Of a DNA stretch of 64,000 bases, positions 1-11,346 are shown piece by piece; the stretch's first letter is position 1; each line of letters opens with the position of its first letter. The DNA comes from Marinilabiliaceae bacterium JC017 (GTDB lineage Bacteria; Bacteroidota; Bacteroidia; Bacteroidales; Marinilabiliaceae): assembly GCA_004296775.1 (NCBI GenBank), contig RHGE01000022.1, forward strand, positions 20,943 to 84,942, read 5' to 3'. A program made the translations under genes and the position numbers. A model generated the notes under the pieces. It saw only the letters and a program-made list of their open reading frames with translations, was not told the DNA's origin and did no database searches.

Positions 1-459
1 ACCCATTATCTTGCTAACATTGTCAATATTTATTTCGGGAAAAATGATTTGTTCTTCAATACCTAAGGTGTAATTTCCACGCCCGTCGAGCTTACTATTG
101 ATCCCTTTAAAGTCACGAATTCGAGGTAATGCCACTCGAATTAGACGCTCAAGGAATTCATACATGTTCTCACGACGAAGTGTTACCATTACTCCAATCG
201 GCATTTTTTTCCGAAGCTTAAAATTCGATACATCTTTCTTAGAAAGACAAGGAACAGCTTTTTGACCAGTAATTGCTGTAATCTCCTTAATCGCGTTTTC
301 AATCAGCTTTTTATCTGCAACCGCAGCTCCCAACCCTTGATTAATCACGATTTTCTCTAATTTAGGTACTTGCATATTGCTTTTATACCCAAATTCTTTC
401 ATCAGATTTGGAACAATTTGTTCCAAATACTGAGTTTTTAATGCTGATGTATAGCTCAT
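1..459 (-). CDS. rplE: 50S ribosomal protein L5 (partial, 3' end outside window)
   Basis: L5 binds 5S rRNA in the central protuberance of the large subunit. Reading the minus strand from the ATG at 459-457 gives an open frame of 153 codons to the window edge, beginning [20 protein letters not shown] and containing the L5 segment [19 protein letters not shown]. Family members are usually about 180-185 residues, so roughly 30 C-terminal residues lie outside the window. The start codon overlaps the rplX stop as TAATG, which suggests translational coupling. The identity is secure because of the sequence and its place after rplX in the spc order. Confidence 0.95.
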   Translation of the reverse strand, partial: MSYTSALKTQYLEQIVPNLMKEFGYKSNMQVPKLEKIVINQGLGAAVADKKLIENAIKEITAITGQKAVPCLSKKDVSNFKLRKKMPIGVMVTLRRENMYEFLERLIRVALPRIRDFKGINSKLDGRGNYTLGIEEQIIFPEINIDNVSKIMG

Positions 460-779
460 TACTTGATCTCCTCCCCTGACTTTTTAGAATAACGAACCAA
501 TTTTCCATTATCACTCAACCGGCGGCCAATACGAGTAGCTTTTCCGGTTGATGGGTCTTTCAAATTCAAGTTTGAAATGTGAACGGGAGCTTCTTGCTTA
601 AGAATTCCTCCTTGAGGATTTTCAGCATTAGGCTTTGTGTGTTTACTCACCATGTTAATCCCTTCCACAATGGCCCTCTGAGTACTTGGAAAAACCTGTA
701 GTACTTTCCCCTCCTGACCTTTGTTTACACCGGCATTAACAATAACGATGTCGCCTTTTTTAATATGCAATTTTGCCAT
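459..779 (-). CDS. rplX: 50S ribosomal protein L24
   Basis: L24 is an early assembly protein of the large subunit that binds the 5' region of 23S rRNA. The 106-residue product opens with a KOW motif ([20 protein letters not shown], about residues 7-26), followed by the usual [14 protein letters not shown] segment. Length is normal for the family. It lies between rplN (20 bp upstream) and rplE (TAATG overlap) in the spc part of the ribosomal block, and is presumably co-transcribed with them. Confidence 0.97.
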   Translation of the reverse strand: MAKLHIKKGDIVIVNAGVNKGQEGKVLQVFPSTQRAIVEGINMVSKHTKPNAENPQGGILKQEAPVHISNLNLKDPSTGKATRIGRRLSDNGKLVRYSKKSGEEIK

Positions 780-799
780 TGTTCTAATCTCTTTGATGA

Positions 800-1165
800 T
801 TAAAGTACTTCAGGCGCTAAAGAAACAATCTTCATATAGCCATCACGTAACTCACGGGCTACAGGACCAAAAATACGGGTTCCTCTGATTTCACCTGCAG
901 CGTTAAGCAACACACAAGCGTTTTCATCAAAACGGATATAAGACCCGTCGGCACGTCTGATTTCTTTCTTGGTACGCACAACTACCGCCTTTGTCACAGT
1001 TCCTTTTTTCATTTCACTGGAAGGCAGTGCACTTTTAACAGTTACCACAATACGGTCGCCAATTGAGGCATACCTTTTACGTGTACCACCAAGTACTCGA
1101 ATACACAGTACTTCTTTGGCACCACTATTGTCGGCAACTCCTAGTCTTGATTCTTGCTGTATCAT
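800..1165 (-). CDS. rplN: 50S ribosomal protein L14
   Basis: L14 is a conserved large-subunit protein at the subunit interface. The 121-residue product begins [20 protein letters not shown], the typical L14 N-terminus, and ends with [18 protein letters not shown]. Length and sequence are ordinary. It lies 2 bp after rpsQ, and the order rpsQ-rplN-rplX-rplE is the classical spc order. Confidence 0.98.
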   Translation of the reverse strand: MIQQESRLGVADNSGAKEVLCIRVLGGTRKRYASIGDRIVVTVKSALPSSEMKKGTVTKAVVVRTKKEIRRADGSYIRFDENACVLLNAAGEIRGTRIFGPVARELRDGYMKIVSLAPEVL

Positions 1166-1167
1166 GA

Positions 1168-1431
1168 TTACTTAGCTCTTTCGATTACTTCAACTAATCT
1201 CCAACGTTTAGTCTTGCTAAGGGGACGTGTTTCCATAATACGAACGGTATCCCCAACATTACAGGTGTTCTCCTCATCATGGGCGTGAAATTTCTTTGTC
1301 TTTTTCACGAATTTCCCGTAGATAGGGTGTTTTTCGCGGATCTCCACAGCAACAACAACAGACTTATCCATTTTGCCACTCACCACAACACCTATACGTT
1401 CTTTTCTAAGGTTTCTAGTCTCCATCGCCAT
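1168..1431 (-). CDS. rpsQ: 30S ribosomal protein S17
   Basis: S17 is a primary 16S rRNA-binding protein of the small subunit with an OB fold. The 87-residue product has the S17 core [20 protein letters not shown] near the N-terminus and the segment [20 protein letters not shown] near the C-terminus. It starts 2 bp after the rpmC stop, so the two are almost certainly translated from one message. Confidence 0.97.
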   Translation of the reverse strand: MAMETRNLRKERIGVVVSGKMDKSVVVAVEIREKHPIYGKFVKKTKKFHAHDEENTCNVGDTVRIMETRPLSKTKRWRLVEVIERAK

Positions 1432-1433
1432 AA

Positions 1434-1631
1434 TTATTTTTCATTTAATTGCTTCTGGCTTAAAATAGTTTTTAAGCGTGCAATGTTTCTACGGGTCTGT
1501 CTGATCTTCATCGGATTCTCCAACGGAGAAACACTATGATTGATTTCCAGCGAATTCAATTGCCCATTTTCAGCATCAATTCGTTCCTCAATCTCGCTTA
1601 CGGTTAATTCTCTAATTTCTGTTGTTTTCAT
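1434..1631 (-). CDS. rpmC: 50S ribosomal protein L29
   Basis: L29 is a small helical protein at the polypeptide exit tunnel, near the sites where trigger factor and SRP dock. The 65-residue product has the usual pattern: an N-terminal [14 protein letters not shown] helix, a loop, then [19 protein letters not shown]. It is packed 2 bp from both rplP and rpsQ in the S10/spc block. Confidence 0.96.
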   Translation of the reverse strand: MKTTEIRELTVSEIEERIDAENGQLNSLEINHSVSPLENPMKIRQTRRNIARLKTILSQKQLNEK

Positions 1632-1633
1632 CC

Positions 1634-2065
1634 TTAAGCATTTGAAGATTCAACAAAATCCCTTCTTACAACGAATTTAGTAGTCACAGGTAATTTTTGA
1701 GCAGCTAAGCGCAATGCTTCTTTTGCTACTTCGTATGGGACTCCATCACATTCAAAAATCATTCTACCTGGAGTAACCGGAGCCACAAACCCTTCGGGAC
1801 TACCTTTACCTTTACCCATCCTAACCTCTGCAGGCTTTTTGGTTATCGGTTTATCAGGAAATATTCTGATCCAGATCTGTCCCTGACGCTGCATGTAGCG
1901 TGTTACAGCTACCCTTGCAGCTTCAATTTGACGACCTGTTAGCCATTTGCTTTCTAAGGCTTTTATTCCAAAGGAGCCAAAAGCTAGTTCATGCCCTCTT
2001 TGAGCATTCCCTTTCATTCTCCCTTTTTGCCTTCTTCTGTATTTTACTTTCTTTGGTTGTAACAT
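1634..2065 (-). CDS. rplP: 50S ribosomal protein L16
   Basis: L16 sits at the A site of the peptidyl transferase region and organises 23S rRNA there. The 143-residue product begins [20 protein letters not shown] and carries the signature [16 protein letters not shown] near residues 93-108. Length is slightly above the common 136-140. It follows rpsC by 31 bp and precedes rpmC by 2 bp. Confidence 0.98.
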   Translation of the reverse strand: MLQPKKVKYRRRQKGRMKGNAQRGHELAFGSFGIKALESKWLTGRQIEAARVAVTRYMQRQGQIWIRIFPDKPITKKPAEVRMGKGKGSPEGFVAPVTPGRMIFECDGVPYEVAKEALRLAAQKLPVTTKFVVRRDFVESSNA

Positions 2066-2096
2066 CGTTCCTAATCAGTTAAAGATTACAGGATGA

Positions 2097-2798
2097 TTAC
2101 TTTCTTCTTCTTCTTTGACCACCTTTGCGTGCTCCTTGGTCTTTAGCACCGAAGTTTGGCGAAAGATCACGTTTACCGTAAACTTCTCCTTTACAAATCC
2201 AAACTTTTATTCCAAGTAAACCCATTTTTGTTAGGGCTTCTACTTTGGCATAATCGATGTCAGAACGGAATGTATGCAGCGGAGTACGTCCTTCTTTATA
2301 CATTTCACTTCTTGCCATCTCAGCACCATTCAAACGACCAGAAACCTGAATTTTGATTCCTTCAGCACCCATTCGCATGGTAGAAGCAATGGCCATTTTT
2401 ACTGCACGACGATAAGCAATACGTCCTTCTAACTGACGGGCAATGTTATTACCTACAATAATGGCATCTAATTCGGGTCTCTTGATTTCGAAGATATTAA
2501 TCTGTACCTCCTTATCGGTAATTTTCTTCAGCTCCTCTTTCAGTTTGTCAACTTCCTGACCTCCTTTACCGATAATAATACCCGGACGTGCCGTATATAC
2601 GGTAATGGTTATCAATTTAAGAGTACGCTCAATAATGATTCGCGAAATGCTTGCTTTTGCCAAACGAGCATTCAAATACTTGCGGATTTTAGAATCTTCC
2701 AGCAATTTATCGCCGTAGTTCTTTCCGCCAAACCAATTGGAATCCCAGCCTCTGGTGATACCCAATCTATTACTTATTGGATTAACTTTTTGTCCCAT
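2097..2798 (-). CDS. rpsC: 30S ribosomal protein S3
   Basis: S3 lies at the mRNA entry channel of the small subunit and contributes to helicase activity there. The 233-residue product begins [20 protein letters not shown]. It has a KH domain with GIIIGKGG at residues 73-80, followed by the C-terminal S3 domain ([19 protein letters not shown]). The C-terminus is lysine/arginine-rich. It starts 9 bp after rplV. Confidence 0.98.
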   Translation of the reverse strand: MGQKVNPISNRLGITRGWDSNWFGGKNYGDKLLEDSKIRKYLNARLAKASISRIIIERTLKLITITVYTARPGIIIGKGGQEVDKLKEELKKITDKEVQINIFEIKRPELDAIIVGNNIARQLEGRIAYRRAVKMAIASTMRMGAEGIKIQVSGRLNGAEMARSEMYKEGRTPLHTFRSDIDYAKVEALTKMGLLGIKVWICKGEVYGKRDLSPNFGAKDQGARKGGQRRRRK

Positions 2799-2807
2799 CT
2801 AGCTATT

Positions 2808-3224
2808 TTAATTTTCCTGGTTTTCGTTTGACACATTACTATCAACATATAGAGTTACGTGGTTAGATCTTTTTCTGATCCGATGAGCCCGACCTTGCGG
2901 TGCTGGTCTCAATCTTTTCAAAATCCTACCAGAATCAACGTAGATCTCTTTTACAAACAAGTTCGCATCCTCGATACGCACCCCTTCATTTTTCTCTTTC
3001 CAATTAGCAATAGCAGAAAGTAGCAGTTTTTCAACGCGTTTTGAAGCTTCTTTGGTAGAAAACTTCAAAAGATCGAGCGCCAGGTTCACTTCTTTTCCTC
3101 GAACCATATCTGCTACAAGGCGCATTTTGCGAGGTGAAGTCGGTACATTACGAAGCACAGCAAATGATTCACTCTTTCTGGCTTCTTTTATTTTTTCAGC
3201 TCTAATTCGTTTTCTTGCACCCAT
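2808..3224 (-). CDS. rplV: 50S ribosomal protein L22
   Basis: L22 lines the nascent-peptide exit tunnel, where its beta-hairpin helps form the constriction. The 138-residue product shows [20 protein letters not shown] in the N-terminal half and the tunnel hairpin region [20 protein letters not shown]. Short N- and C-terminal extensions explain its length compared with the usual 110-120. The 35 bp before it hold no recognisable signal. Confidence 0.97.
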   Translation of the reverse strand: MGARKRIRAEKIKEARKSESFAVLRNVPTSPRKMRLVADMVRGKEVNLALDLLKFSTKEASKRVEKLLLSAIANWKEKNEGVRIEDANLFVKEIYVDSGRILKRLRPAPQGRAHRIRKRSNHVTLYVDSNVSNENQEN

Positions 3225-3259
3225 TTTAAACTGTTTAATAAATTAATAATGCCAGGCTG

Positions 3260-3529
3260 TTATTTCTTTTTATTTCCGCCGTGCCCACGGTAGGTGCGCG
3301 TGGGGGCAAATTCGCCTAACTTATGCCCAACCATGTTTTCAGTCACATAAACGGGGATAAACTTATTACCGTTGTGCACAGCAAAAGTGTGTCCCACAAA
3401 TTCTGGCGAAATCATGGAAGCTCGAGCCCAAGTTTTAATCACTGATTTTTTGCCTGATTCGCTCATGGTAAGAACTTTATTCTCAAGCTTATAATCAATA
3501 TATGGGCCTTTTTTTAATGATCTGCTCAT
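3260..3529 (-). CDS. rpsS: 30S ribosomal protein S19
   Basis: S19 is in the head of the small subunit and forms a complex with S13. The 89-residue product starts [20 protein letters not shown] and contains the core [20 protein letters not shown] and the tail [14 protein letters not shown]. Length is typical. It lies 20 bp after rplB, in the S10 order rplB-rpsS-rplV-rpsC. Confidence 0.98.
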   Translation of the reverse strand: MSRSLKKGPYIDYKLENKVLTMSESGKKSVIKTWARASMISPEFVGHTFAVHNGNKFIPVYVTENMVGHKLGEFAPTRTYRGHGGNKKK

Positions 3530-3549
3530 AATCTTTTCAAATTAACCGG

Positions 3550-4374
3550 TTACTTTTTCCTTTTCTCAAGAATGTACTTAGACGACCCTTTTTTAGGTTG
3601 TCTTGTCTTATAACCTTTCGCTAACACTCCGTTGCGAGATCTTGGGTGACCTCCTGAAGAACGTCCTTCACCACCACCCATTGGGTGATCGACAGGGTTC
3701 ATTGCAACACCACGTACTCTTGGTCGACGACCGAGCCATCTTGAACGTCCGGCCTTACCAGACTTTTCAAGTCCGTGGTCAGAGTTTCCAACAGCACCAA
3801 TGGTAGCACGACAAGTTGTAAGAAGCATTCTTGTTTCACCAGATGGTAACTTCACAACAGCGTATTTTCCATCACGAGCAGCCAATTGGGCAAAAGTTCC
3901 GGCACTTCTTGTTAGAATACCTCCCTGTCCGGGACGCAATTCAATGTTATGAATAATAGTACCCAATGGAATATCAGATAATGGTAGCGAGTTTCCTACT
4001 TCAGGAGCAGCTCCGGCTCCTGACTGAACTTGCTGTCCAACTTGTAATCCGTTAGGTGCAAGAATGTACCTTTTTTCACCATCAGCATATACCAGCAGAG
4101 CAATACGAGCACTTCGGTTTGGATCGTATTGGATAGAATCTACTCTGGCTGGAACACCGTCTTTATTACGCTTAAAGTCGATTACCCGAAACTTCCTCTT
4201 GTGACCACCCCCGATGTAACGCATAGTCATACGACCAGTATTATTACGTCCACCAGACTTTTTAATTGGCCTCAACAAGGACTTTTCTGGTACACTTGAG
4301 GTAATCGTATCAAATGCACCAATAACTTTGTGTCTCTGCCCCGGTGTTGTGGGCTTTAGTTTTCTTACTGCCAT
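3550..4374 (-). CDS. rplB: 50S ribosomal protein L2
   Basis: L2 is a core large-subunit protein needed for subunit association and peptidyl transferase activity. The 274-residue product has the N-terminal motif [19 protein letters not shown] and the C-terminal signature [20 protein letters not shown], whose histidine lies close to the active centre in known ribosomes. It is 5 bp downstream of rplW. Confidence 0.98.
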   Translation of the reverse strand: MAVRKLKPTTPGQRHKVIGAFDTITSSVPEKSLLRPIKKSGGRNNTGRMTMRYIGGGHKRKFRVIDFKRNKDGVPARVDSIQYDPNRSARIALLVYADGEKRYILAPNGLQVGQQVQSGAGAAPEVGNSLPLSDIPLGTIIHNIELRPGQGGILTRSAGTFAQLAARDGKYAVVKLPSGETRMLLTTCRATIGAVGNSDHGLEKSGKAGRSRWLGRRPRVRGVAMNPVDHPMGGGEGRSSGGHPRSRNGVLAKGYKTRQPKKGSSKYILEKRKK

Positions 4375-4379
4375 TTCAA

Positions 4380-4670
4380 TTATATATTGCTATAAAAATC
4401 AATCTTGTCTCCTTCTACTAGAGTAACAACGGCTTTCTTGAAAGAATTTGTTCGGCCGGCAATAATACCACTTTTAGTATAGCGTGTTTTTTCTTTTCCA
4501 CCATACACCATGGTATTGACAGACTCAACAGAAATATTATAGAATTCTTCTACGGCTTTTTTGATTTCAAGCTTATTCGCTCTTTTATCAACAATAAAAC
4601 CGTATCGATTCAAGGTTTCTCCCTGTTCAGTCATTTTCTCGGTTACAATAGGCTTAATTATAACTTTCAT
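4380..4670 (-). CDS. rplW: 50S ribosomal protein L23
   Basis: L23 is at the exit tunnel and is the main docking site for trigger factor and SRP. The 96-residue product begins [20 protein letters not shown], the usual IxxPxxTEK start, and includes [18 protein letters not shown]. Length is standard. It lies 11 bp downstream of rplD. Confidence 0.97.
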   Translation of the reverse strand: MKVIIKPIVTEKMTEQGETLNRYGFIVDKRANKLEIKKAVEEFYNISVESVNTMVYGGKEKTRYTKSGIIAGRTNSFKKAVVTLVEGDKIDFYSNI

Positions 4671-4681
4671 GACAAATCTCC

Positions 4682-5311
4682 TTATGCATTAAATACATTA
4701 CCCAATTCTTCAACAGAGCTCTCAACCAATACAAGAGTCTTCGCACGCATAACACTATAAGTGTTCAACTCTGAAAGGGTCACTACCTCAGCTTTGGGTA
4801 AATTTCTAGATGAGAGGTAGATGTTCTCATTTGCATCTTTAAGCACTATTAACGCTCTTTTACCGTCAATACTCAAGCTTTTACAAATGTTAGCAAATTC
4901 CTTTGTTTTTGGAGTATCCAAACTGAAATCCTCTAAAACAACGATAGCATTATTTTGCGCTTTATAAGCTAAAGCCGACTTACGTGCTAATTGCTTTAAT
5001 TTTTTATTCAGTTTGAAGCTATAATTACGTGGTCTTGGTCCGAATACACGGCCACCCCCCCTAAACAAAGGAGATTTAATACTTCCTGCACGAGCAGTAC
5101 CAGTACCTTTTTGCTTCTTGATCTTTTTCGTGCTACCGGCGATTTCGCTTCTTTCTTTAGCTTTATGCGTTCCTTGACGCTGATTAGCCAAATAAAGTTT
5201 CACATCAAGATAGATAGCATGATCGCTGGGATCTATACCAAAAATTGAATCATTTAATTCAACTTTTCTGCCGGTGTCTTGTCCTTGTATATTTACTACG
5301 TTCAGTTCCAT
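4682..5311 (-). CDS. rplD: 50S ribosomal protein L4
   Basis: L4 binds 23S rRNA and sends a loop into the exit tunnel; in enterobacteria it also represses the S10 operon. The 209-residue product includes the tunnel-loop region [20 protein letters not shown] and [20 protein letters not shown]. Its start overlaps the end of rplC by one base at 5311. I see nothing in the sequence that shows L4-mediated autoregulation here. Confidence 0.97.
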   Translation of the reverse strand: MELNVVNIQGQDTGRKVELNDSIFGIDPSDHAIYLDVKLYLANQRQGTHKAKERSEIAGSTKKIKKQKGTGTARAGSIKSPLFRGGGRVFGPRPRNYSFKLNKKLKQLARKSALAYKAQNNAIVVLEDFSLDTPKTKEFANICKSLSIDGKRALIVLKDANENIYLSSRNLPKAEVVTLSELNTYSVMRAKTLVLVESSVEELGNVFNA

Positions 5312-5928
5312 TACTTTTCAATAATTAGATACGAACCCCTTGCTCCCGGTACTGATCCTTTTACAAGTATCAAGTTGTTCTCAGGAATCACTTTTAACAC
5401 TCTCAGGTTTTCAATCTTAACCCTATCACCACCGGTACGTCCAGCCATCCTCATCCCTTTGAATACTCGTGAAGGGTATGAAGAAGCACCAAGCGAACCA
5501 GGAGCCCTAAGGCGGTTATGCTGACCATGGGTTTGACCACCGACACCACCAAATCCGTGTCGCTTAACTACCCCTTGAAAACCTTTACCTTTAGACAATC
5601 CTGTAATATCAACGAAAGTATCCTCATCGAAGATATCAACAGTAATATTATCCCCTAGTTTCAATTCGGTTTCAAACATACCGAATTCTACTAGTTTTCT
5701 TTTAGGTGTAACACCAGCTTTACTAAAGTGTCCCTTCATAGGACCACTAGTGTTTTTCTCCTTTTTGTCATCGAACGCCAGCTGTATAGCTTCATAACCA
5801 TCTGTTTCCACAGTTTTAATCTGTGTCACAGGGCAAGGACCAGCTTCGATAACAGTGCATGGAACATTTTTTCCATCGGCACTGAAAACGGAAGTCATTC
5901 CGATTTTTTTTCCAATTAATCCTGGCAT
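5311..5928 (-). CDS. rplC: 50S ribosomal protein L3
   Basis: L3 is an early-assembling large-subunit protein that reaches toward the peptidyl transferase centre. The 205-residue product begins [20 protein letters not shown] and has the family core [20 protein letters not shown] and [20 protein letters not shown]. Length is normal. It lies 22 bp after rpsJ. Confidence 0.98.
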   Translation of the reverse strand: MPGLIGKKIGMTSVFSADGKNVPCTVIEAGPCPVTQIKTVETDGYEAIQLAFDDKKEKNTSGPMKGHFSKAGVTPKRKLVEFGMFETELKLGDNITVDIFDEDTFVDITGLSKGKGFQGVVKRHGFGGVGGQTHGQHNRLRAPGSLGASSYPSRVFKGMRMAGRTGGDRVKIENLRVLKVIPENNLILVKGSVPGARGSYLIIEK

Positions 5929-5950
5929 TGCTTAATCATTTAATAGATTA

Positions 5951-6256
5951 TCACACTTTAATTTCGACTTCAACACCACTAGGTAATTCAAGTTTCATAA
6001 GCGCGTCAATTGTTTTTGCAGTAGAACTGTAAATATCAATTAACCGCTTGTAAGATGATAACTGGAATTGCTCACGTGATTTTTTGTTCACGAAAGTGGA
6101 ACGTAACACAGTAAAAATCCGCTTGTGCGTTGGCAGCGGAATGGGACCGCTAACAACAGCCCCAGTGCTTTTTACTGTCTTCACGATCTTTTCAGCTGAT
6201 TTATCAACCAAATTGTGATCGTAAGATTTAAGTTTTATTCTGATTTTTTGACTCAT
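5951..6256 (-). CDS. rpsJ: 30S ribosomal protein S10
   Basis: S10 is in the head of the small subunit and is also NusE, a partner of NusB and NusG in transcription antitermination. The 101-residue product begins [20 protein letters not shown] and has [20 protein letters not shown]. It starts only 16 bp after fusA, so the str and S10 clusters are joined here without tuf between them. Confidence 0.98.
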   Translation of the reverse strand: MSQKIRIKLKSYDHNLVDKSAEKIVKTVKSTGAVVSGPIPLPTHKRIFTVLRSTFVNKKSREQFQLSSYKRLIDIYSSTAKTIDALMKLELPSGVEVEIKV

Positions 6257-6272
6257 AATTGAGAACTGATAC

Positions 6273-8384
6273 TTATAATAATTCTACTCTACCTTTTGCT
6301 TCCTTAACTACCTCCATTGCAATTTGACGAGGTACCTCACTATATTGTAGGAACTCCATAGATGATGTAGCACGTCCTGAAGAGATAGTTCGTAAGGCTG
6401 TAACATAACCAAACATTTCTGACATTGGCACTTTAGCTTTTACTACACGAGCACCAGCTTTTGATTCCATGCCTTCTACCTGACCACGACGTTTGTTGAA
6501 GTCAGAAATAATATCACCCATGTATTCTTCTGGTGTTACTACCTCTACGCGCATAATTGGCTCAAGCAGAATTGGCGTAGCTTTTTTACTAGCCTCTCTA
6601 AATGCCTGACGACCACAAATCTCAAAAGACAACTGATCGGAGTCAACCGGGTGGAATGAACCGTCGAACAAACTAACTTTTAGGTTTTCTACATTAAACC
6701 CAGCAAGCACACCATTCAACATAGCATCTTTGAAACCTTTCTCAACCGATGGAATAAATTCTTTTGGAATGTTACCACCTTTGATCTCGTTAACAAATTG
6801 CAGACCTTCATGACCATCGTCAATCGGACCCATTTTAATCTGGATATCAGCAAATTTACCACGACCACCAGTTTGCTTCTTAAACACCTCACGGTGCTCA
6901 ACAGAACCAGTAATAGCTTCCTTGTAAGATACCTGTGGTTGTCCCTGGCTACAATCTACCTTGAATTCACGCTTCAAACGGTCAATGATAATTTCAAGGT
7001 GAAGTTCACCCATACCACTAATAACAGTTTGTCCGCTTTCTTCATCTGTTTTCACCTGGAAAGTTGGATCTTCCTCAGACAACTTAGCTAATGCTGTAGA
7101 CAACTTATCGATATCCTTCTGGCTCTTAGGCTCAACAGCCACACCAATTACCGGATCAGGGAATTCCATTGATTCCAGTACAATTGGGTGTTTCTCATCA
7201 CTTAATGTATCACCAGTACGAATATCCTTAAATCCAACTCCAGCACCAATATCTCCAGCACCAATTACTTCACGTGGCAACTGCTTGTTTGATTTCATCT
7301 GATACAAACGTGCAATCCGCTCCTTTTTATTGGTACGGTTATTTAGCACATAAGAACCAGCTTCAATTTTACCAGAGTAAATACGCATAAATGCCAAACG
7401 TCCCACAAATGGGTCAGTAGCAATTTTAAATGCCAAAGCTGCCATTGGTGCATCTTCGTCGTTTTCACGAGTCACTGCATCTCCTGTTTCAGGATCAGTA
7501 CCATGAATAGCAGGAATATCAGCAGGACTAGGAAGATATGTAATAACAGCATCTAGCAAACGCTGAACGCCTTTATTTTTGAATGCAGAACCACACAGCA
7601 TTGGAGTGATTGTTTGAGCAATAGTTGCTTTACGAATCACTTCAAACATCTCCTCTCGGGTGATAGAATCAGGATCTTCAAAGTAACGCTCCATCAAAGC
7701 ATCATCATGCTCTGCAACAGCCTCCACTAATTTCCCTCTCCACTCTTCTGCTTCTTCCTTCAATTCTTCGGGAATCTCTTGCATTTCATAACGAGATCCT
7801 AATTGCTCATCATCAAACCACACAACCGCTTTATTCTCGATCAGGTCGATTACTCCACGGAAATTCTCCTCTGCTCCGATAGGAATCTGCAAAGGCACTG
7901 GGTTAGCTCCCAACATTTCACGTACCTGACGAACTACTTCATAAAAGTTAGCCCCGGAACGGTCCATTTTATTAACAAAACCGATACGTGGAACATTGTA
8001 TTTATTAGCCTGACGCCATACAGTTTCAGACTGAGGCTCAACACCACCAACAGCACAAAACAGTGCAACAGCACCGTCAAGAATACGCAATGAACGCTCT
8101 ACCTCAACAGTAAAGTCAACGTGTCCCGGAGTGTCGATTATATTGATCTTATATTGATCTTTATTATAGATCCAATTGGTTGTAACGGCGGCAGAGGTAA
8201 TAGTAATACCCCTCTCTTGCTCTTGTTCCATCCAGTCCATTGTAGCGGCACCGTCATGCACTTCTCCAATCTTGTGAGTGATCCCGGTATAAAACAAAAT
8301 ACGTTCAGTAGTAGTTGTTTTACCAGCATCAATGTGCGCCATGATACCAATGTTCCTGGTATATCTCAAATCTGCCTTTCCCAT
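6273..8384 (-). CDS. fusA: Elongation factor G (canonical)
   Basis: EF-G drives tRNA-mRNA translocation and, with ribosome recycling factor, splits ribosomes. The 703-residue product has all GTPase motifs in canonical form: AHIDAGKTT (residues 16-24), the RGITI switch I motif near residue 58, DTPGHVDF with the catalytic His in switch II (84-91) and NKMD (138-141). Domains II-V follow, including QTGGRGKF and [18 protein letters not shown] in domain IV. It lies between rpsG (24 bp) and rpsJ (16 bp). A divergent second EF-G is at 59419-61575. Confidence 0.98.
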   Translation of the reverse strand: MGKADLRYTRNIGIMAHIDAGKTTTTERILFYTGITHKIGEVHDGAATMDWMEQEQERGITITSAAVTTNWIYNKDQYKINIIDTPGHVDFTVEVERSLRILDGAVALFCAVGGVEPQSETVWRQANKYNVPRIGFVNKMDRSGANFYEVVRQVREMLGANPVPLQIPIGAEENFRGVIDLIENKAVVWFDDEQLGSRYEMQEIPEELKEEAEEWRGKLVEAVAEHDDALMERYFEDPDSITREEMFEVIRKATIAQTITPMLCGSAFKNKGVQRLLDAVITYLPSPADIPAIHGTDPETGDAVTRENDEDAPMAALAFKIATDPFVGRLAFMRIYSGKIEAGSYVLNNRTNKKERIARLYQMKSNKQLPREVIGAGDIGAGVGFKDIRTGDTLSDEKHPIVLESMEFPDPVIGVAVEPKSQKDIDKLSTALAKLSEEDPTFQVKTDEESGQTVISGMGELHLEIIIDRLKREFKVDCSQGQPQVSYKEAITGSVEHREVFKKQTGGRGKFADIQIKMGPIDDGHEGLQFVNEIKGGNIPKEFIPSVEKGFKDAMLNGVLAGFNVENLKVSLFDGSFHPVDSDQLSFEICGRQAFREASKKATPILLEPIMRVEVVTPEEYMGDIISDFNKRRGQVEGMESKAGARVVKAKVPMSEMFGYVTALRTISSGRATSSMEFLQYSEVPRQIAMEVVKEAKGRVELL

Positions 8385-8408
8385 GATTAGAAATCCTTTA
8401 TAGTTAAA

Positions 8409-8885
8409 TTAGAATCTGAAGTGAGCAAAAGCACGGTTGGCATCCGCCATCTTATGCATGTCTTCTTTCTTCTTGAAGGCTCCGCCTTCCATATTATATG
8501 CAGCAACAATTTCAGCAGAAAGTTTTTCCGCCATTGATTTTCCACTTCTCTTTTGAGCGAAAAGAATCAGGTTTTTCATACTGATAGAAACTTTCCTTCC
8601 AGCCCTGATTTCAGTAGGAACCTGGAAAGTAGCACCACCCACACGACGACTCTTAACCTCTACAGAAGGGGTAATATTTTCTAATGCTTTTTTAAACATT
8701 TCAAGTGATGATTTTCCTTCCTGCTCGGCTTTCTCGGCTACACGATCCATCGCATCATAAAAAATACCAAAGGCAGTTGACTTCTTTCCGTCAATCATCA
8801 TGTTATTCACAAACTGGGTTACCAGCGTGTCATTAAATCTTGGATCCGGCAAAAGGATCCTCTTTTTTGGTTTTGACTTTCTCAT
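8409..8885 (-). CDS. rpsG: 30S ribosomal protein S7
   Basis: S7 nucleates assembly of the small-subunit head and borders the E-site tRNA. The 158-residue product begins [20 protein letters not shown] and contains [20 protein letters not shown], the S7 signature. It is 24 bp upstream of fusA and is separated from rpsL by 127 bp that carry no coding sequence. Confidence 0.98.
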   Translation of the reverse strand: MRKSKPKKRILLPDPRFNDTLVTQFVNNMMIDGKKSTAFGIFYDAMDRVAEKAEQEGKSSLEMFKKALENITPSVEVKSRRVGGATFQVPTEIRAGRKVSISMKNLILFAQKRSGKSMAEKLSAEIVAAYNMEGGAFKKKEDMHKMADANRAFAHFRF

Positions 8886-9012
8886 TTCTCTTTTGCTTAT
8901 CAGTTTTCTCTTTCTTATTGGCTGTCAATTATGAGTCTTCAACAACATCTGCGTTATTTACTCAACCAAATCAACTCACCAACAAACAAAAAACTCATCA
9001 TTAAACCATTAA

Positions 9013-9396
9013 TTACTTCTTAGCAGCCTTTGGGCGCTTAGTACCATATTTTGAACGACGCTGATTACGACCTTCAACACCTGAGGCATCCAATGCACCA
9101 CGCACTAAGTGATAACGTACACCAGGAAGGTCTTTCACCCTACCTCCACGTACTAAAACAATCGAGTGCTCCTGAAGATTGTGCCCTTCTCCCGGAATAT
9201 AAGCGTTCACCTCTTTTCCGTTGGTCAAACGCACCCTGGCAACCTTACGCATCGCCGAGTTTGGTTTCTTAGGTGTAGTAGTATACACCCTGACACACAC
9301 ACCCCTCCTTTGAGGGCATGAATCCAAGGCAGGAGATTTACTTTTCTCTGCCTGCATCTGGCGTCCTTTTCTTACTAACTGTTGAATTGTTGGCAT
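9013..9396 (-). CDS. rpsL: 30S ribosomal protein S12
   Basis: S12 monitors codon-anticodon pairing at the decoding centre and is the classic streptomycin-resistance protein. The 127-residue product has [18 protein letters not shown] with Lys43 and [17 protein letters not shown] with Lys88 and Pro91. These are the wild-type residues at the positions usually changed in resistant mutants. It is the first gene of the ribosomal block, with promoter-like sequences at 9523-9554 and 9448-9455. Confidence 0.98.
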   Translation of the reverse strand: MPTIQQLVRKGRQMQAEKSKSPALDSCPQRRGVCVRVYTTTPKKPNSAMRKVARVRLTNGKEVNAYIPGEGHNLQEHSIVLVRGGRVKDLPGVRYHLVRGALDASGVEGRNQRRSKYGTKRPKAAKK

Positions 9397-9522
9397 AATA
9401 AAATATAATTATTACAAATCAATTGCTTACTTGTCACAATTGGGCGTCAAAGGTATAGTTTTAACCTTAAAAACCCTACTGATTTTCAATCATTTTCAAC
9501 TCTTTACACAAAAAAAGCGCTG

Positions 9523-9554
9523 CAAAAGTACTAATTTTCAATTAAAAAACACAA
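9523..9554 (-). promoter_or_regulatory. Predicted promoter of rpsL and the ribosomal block
   Basis: On the minus strand a TTG (9554-9552) is followed after 21 bp by TACTTTTG (9530-9523), a match to the Bacteroidota -7 consensus TAnnTTTG. It would give a leader of about 115 nt before rpsL. A second -7-like box, TACCTTTG at 9455-9448, lies closer to the gene but lacks a well-spaced TTG. The 9397-9725 gap holds these boxes, the divergent promoter of the peptidase gene and nothing else I recognise. Confidence 0.6.
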
Positions 9555-9690
9555 CACCAACTCCTTTTTTTTATCAATAATCCATGATTTTAAATCATTC
9601 AAACAATTTGATATAGCGCGGGTTAATTAGATTGAACATTTGTCCCCCATATCGGTTTATATCTTTTCCTCTTCAAAAAAATAAAACATC

Positions 9691-9698
9691 TAATTTTG
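9691..9698 (+). promoter_or_regulatory. Predicted -7 box for the M28 peptidase gene
   Basis: TAATTTTG matches TAnnTTTG. Transcription would start at about 9705, just upstream of the ATG at 9726. This argues against the upstream in-frame ATG at 9696, which would lie inside the promoter. No clear TTTG is seen at the expected upstream distance. Confidence 0.5.
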
Positions 9699-9725
9699 CC
9701 TCGAATTTTCAAGAAATATTGGATC

Positions 9726-11279
9726 ATGAAAAAAACATTCTTACCTATTTTCTTAATTGTAGCTTCAATTACCCATGGTTTCAGCCAAAATCCAATTGAT
9801 AACGGAATCAATAGTATCACGAAAAATGCTTTAAAAGCCCAATTAACTTTTATCTCTTCAGATTGGTTTGAAGGACGCGAAGCCGGATCGGAAGGCGCTT
9901 ATAAAGCGGCAGATTATTTAGCAAGTCTATTTCAGTCGGAAAATCTATCTCCTTACCATTCGGATTCATATTTTCAAACCGTACCTCTGATTGCTTATAC
10001 CACCACTAATCAATTGTTGAAAATTTCTGAAAGTACCAGTACTAACAGATCGACATTAACATTTTCAGAAGAAGATTTTTCCCCATCAAATATAGATAGG
10101 AGTATAAACCTGGAAGGGAAAATATTTTTTGCCGGTTATGGAATATCACAAGACTCATTCAACGAAATAAAAAACAATAAATCTTCCGGAAAAATCATGT
10201 TGAGATTAACCGGGATACCTGGAGAAACAGATTCTACATCTGTTGCGTTCCAGAAATTTAAAAAGTTTGACGCCCATTACTGGCATCAACACAAACAAAA
10301 TACAGCCCAAAAAGCCGGCGTGGTAGCCATCCTGGAATTCAACCCCAATCATCCGGTATTTAATATTCCTGATCGGGATAATACCCAGAAAGCACCTTGT
10401 GAAAAAATCATAACCAGAAAATCATCGGGCATCTACAGGAAGCAGATAAAACTTGCCAACCATTCCAATACGTCTATCCCCGTCATCAAAATATCAGAAA
10501 ACGTTATGGCGGCCTTATTACCTAATTATAAAACCATCTTTGAGGCATATCAACAAAATGCATCTAACCTCAAAAAATCATCTAAGGTTACCATTTCCCC
10601 GGAAATATCCTTCCAGGCATCCGTTAAAACCAAAGCGTTCGAATGCCGCAACGTAATTGCCAAAATTGAAGGGTCAGAAAAACCAGATGAAATAATTGTT
10701 GTAGGGGCACATTATGACCACCTGGGGAATTATGACGGTTACATTTGGAATGGGGCTGACGATAACGGCTCAGGTGCTATTGGTATGATGGCAATAGCCA
10801 AGGCTTTTGCCGCAACAGGAGTGCGCCCCAAAAGAACCGTTATTTTTGCATCCTGGACAGCCGAAGAGAGAGGCTTATTTGGTTCAAAGTATTTCCTCAA
10901 CACCTTTAAAAAAACGGATCAAATCAAATACTATCACAATTACGATATGATCGGACGCAGCTACAATCCGGAAAAACCAGATTCGGCCGTGGCTTTATTA
11001 TATACTAAAAACTGGCACCAGGCAGAAGCCCATGTAAAAAAAGCTAATGAAACCTACCAGTTAGGACTCAAAGTAAACTACAGTGCCTGGGATGACCCTA
11101 CTTCAGGCAGTGACAACGCACCTTTTGCAAAAAAAGGAATTCCCATTATGTGGTTCCACACAGGTGGCCATCCCGATTATCATATGCCAAGTGATCATGC
11201 GGATAAAATAGACTGGACTAAATTTCAAAATATTGTAAAGGCAAGTTTCGCGACTCTATGGGAATTAGCAAATGAATAA
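9726..11279 (+). CDS. Secreted M28-family zinc aminopeptidase
   Basis: This is a probable exported co-catalytic zinc peptidase that trims peptides outside the cytoplasm. From the ATG at 9726 the 517-residue product starts with a signal peptide (MKKTFLPIFLIVASITHGFSQ). A PA-like insert seems to occupy about residues 110-290. The peptidase domain follows with the expected zinc ligands and catalytic residues: His329 in GAHYDHLG, Asp345 in GADDNGSGA, Glu380-Glu381 in TAEERG, Asp407 in NYDMIGR and His486 near PDYHMPSDH. All look intact. It is monocistronic, divergent from rpsL and upstream of fabD. Substrate is not predictable. Confidence 0.88.
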   Translation: MKKTFLPIFLIVASITHGFSQNPIDNGINSITKNALKAQLTFISSDWFEGREAGSEGAYKAADYLASLFQSENLSPYHSDSYFQTVPLIAYTTTNQLLKISESTSTNRSTLTFSEEDFSPSNIDRSINLEGKIFFAGYGISQDSFNEIKNNKSSGKIMLRLTGIPGETDSTSVAFQKFKKFDAHYWHQHKQNTAQKAGVVAILEFNPNHPVFNIPDRDNTQKAPCEKIITRKSSGIYRKQIKLANHSNTSIPVIKISENVMAALLPNYKTIFEAYQQNASNLKKSSKVTISPEISFQASVKTKAFECRNVIAKIEGSEKPDEIIVVGAHYDHLGNYDGYIWNGADDNGSGAIGMMAIAKAFAATGVRPKRTVIFASWTAEERGLFGSKYFLNTFKKTDQIKYYHNYDMIGRSYNPEKPDSAVALLYTKNWHQAEAHVKKANETYQLGLKVNYSAWDDPTSGSDNAPFAKKGIPIMWFHTGGHPDYHMPSDHADKIDWTKFQNIVKASFATLWELANE

Positions 11280-11346
11280 TTGGGTACATGCAAGACACAA
11301 AATAACAGCACATTGCTTCTGATTACAATCTTTAGCTATTTATCTT